A stretch of 7,205 nucleotides of DNA. Origin: Bacillota bacterium. Lineage in GTDB: Bacteria > Bacillota > Bacilli > Thermoactinomycetales > DSM-44946. The notes below the pieces were generated by a model, which ran no database searches, had not been told where the DNA came from, and was given only the letters and a program-made list of their open reading frames with translations. The stretch lies in contig JAJYSD010000055.1 in the NCBI GenBank assembly GCA_021793745.1, forward strand, positions 1 through 7,205, in the 5' to 3' direction. This document shows positions 7,004 to 7,205 of the stretch, one piece after another. Each line of letters begins with the position of its first letter. Positions within the stretch are counted from its first letter, which is position 1. Position numbers and translations under genes: made by a program.

Positions 7004-7205
7004 AATTATCGTGGAAAACGTGACCAAGGTGTTTGGTCCCCGCCCGGAATCGGTGCTGAAGCTGCTCCGGGAGGGGGCAACGAAGGAAGAGGTTTTGAAA
7101 AAGACGGGTCATACCGTCGGCGTGCACGATGCTTCCTTTGAGGTGAACCGGGGAGAAACCTTCGTGATTATGGGCCTGTCGGGAAGCGGGAAGTCCACTC
7201 TGATC
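6996..7205 (+). CDS. ABC transporter ATP-binding protein, glycine betaine/proline type (OpuAA/ProV-like), 3' truncated
   Basis: The first 70 codons are visible; the frame is open at the right edge. ATG 6996 has AAAGGAG at 6982-6988, 7 bases upstream, and overlaps the end of the permease gene by 8 bases. The start MSEIIVENVTKVFG, the family-specific insert (about residues 15-40, PESVLKLLREGATKEEVLKKTGH), the strand GVHDASFEV and the Walker A motif GLSGSGKST (60-68, K66 binding phosphate) are all typical of OpuAA/ProV. Full members run to about 400 residues and often carry C-terminal CBS domains that sense ionic strength; those parts lie outside the window. The enzyme would hydrolyse ATP on the cytoplasmic side to drive uptake by the permease and binding protein. 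Confidence 0.92.
   Translation, partial: MSEIIVENVTKVFGPRPESVLKLLREGATKEEVLKKTGHTVGVHDASFEVNRGETFVIMGLSGSGKSTLI

Noticed and set aside
6089..7027. A 312-codon open frame on the - strand across the permease gene
   Set aside because: Its translation is rich in H, D, Q and G with no recognisable family; the + strand permease is certain.

Overview
The window looks like chromosomal DNA from a GC-rich Gram-positive bacterium of the Bacillota. The clues are strong AGGAGG-type ribosome binding sites, a lipoprotein signal peptide, a YcsG–YcsI gene pair as in Bacillus, and an OpuA/ProU-type osmolyte transporter. The codons are GC-rich, which would fit a thermophilic Thermoactinomycetaceae-like bacillus, but the genus is an inference. 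All genes visible here are on the + strand.

Layout. (1) Positions 2-1443 hold the C-terminal half of an NRAMP-family transporter (YcsG-like), followed 26 bp later by a complete YcsI-like protein of the D-glutamate cyclase/putative hydro-lyase family. (2) Positions 1444-1752 are non-coding and contain a long rod-shaped inverted repeat with a T-rich tail (1566-1656), probably the operon terminator. (3) Positions 1753-2291 hold a GNAT acetyltransferase gene broken by a one-base frameshift near 2121. (4) Positions 2389-4509 encode an exported zinc peptidase with the full architecture of glutamate carboxypeptidase II (MEROPS M28B), closed by a clear intrinsic terminator. (5) Positions 4510-4914 form a gene-free spacer ending in an extended -10 promoter. 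(6) From 4915 to the right edge lies an ABC importer of the glycine betaine/choline type: substrate-binding lipoprotein, permease, and the first 70 codons of the ATPase.

How the genes work together. The last three genes form one importer: the lipoprotein captures a quaternary ammonium compound outside the cell, the permease carries it, and the ATPase powers uptake. The order is binding protein, permease, ATPase, the reverse of B. subtilis opuAA-AB-AC. The ycsG–ycsI pair is probably one transcript; in B. subtilis it lies beside the 5-oxoproline (pxp/kip) genes, which are not visible here. The M28B peptidase and the broken acetyltransferase have no obvious functional link to their neighbours.

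I see no phage, insertion sequence, CRISPR array, tRNA or rRNA, and no convincing new multi-gene system. The items most worth a second look are the structured element at 1566-1656, the substrate pocket of the M28B peptidase, and the frameshifted acetyltransferase.
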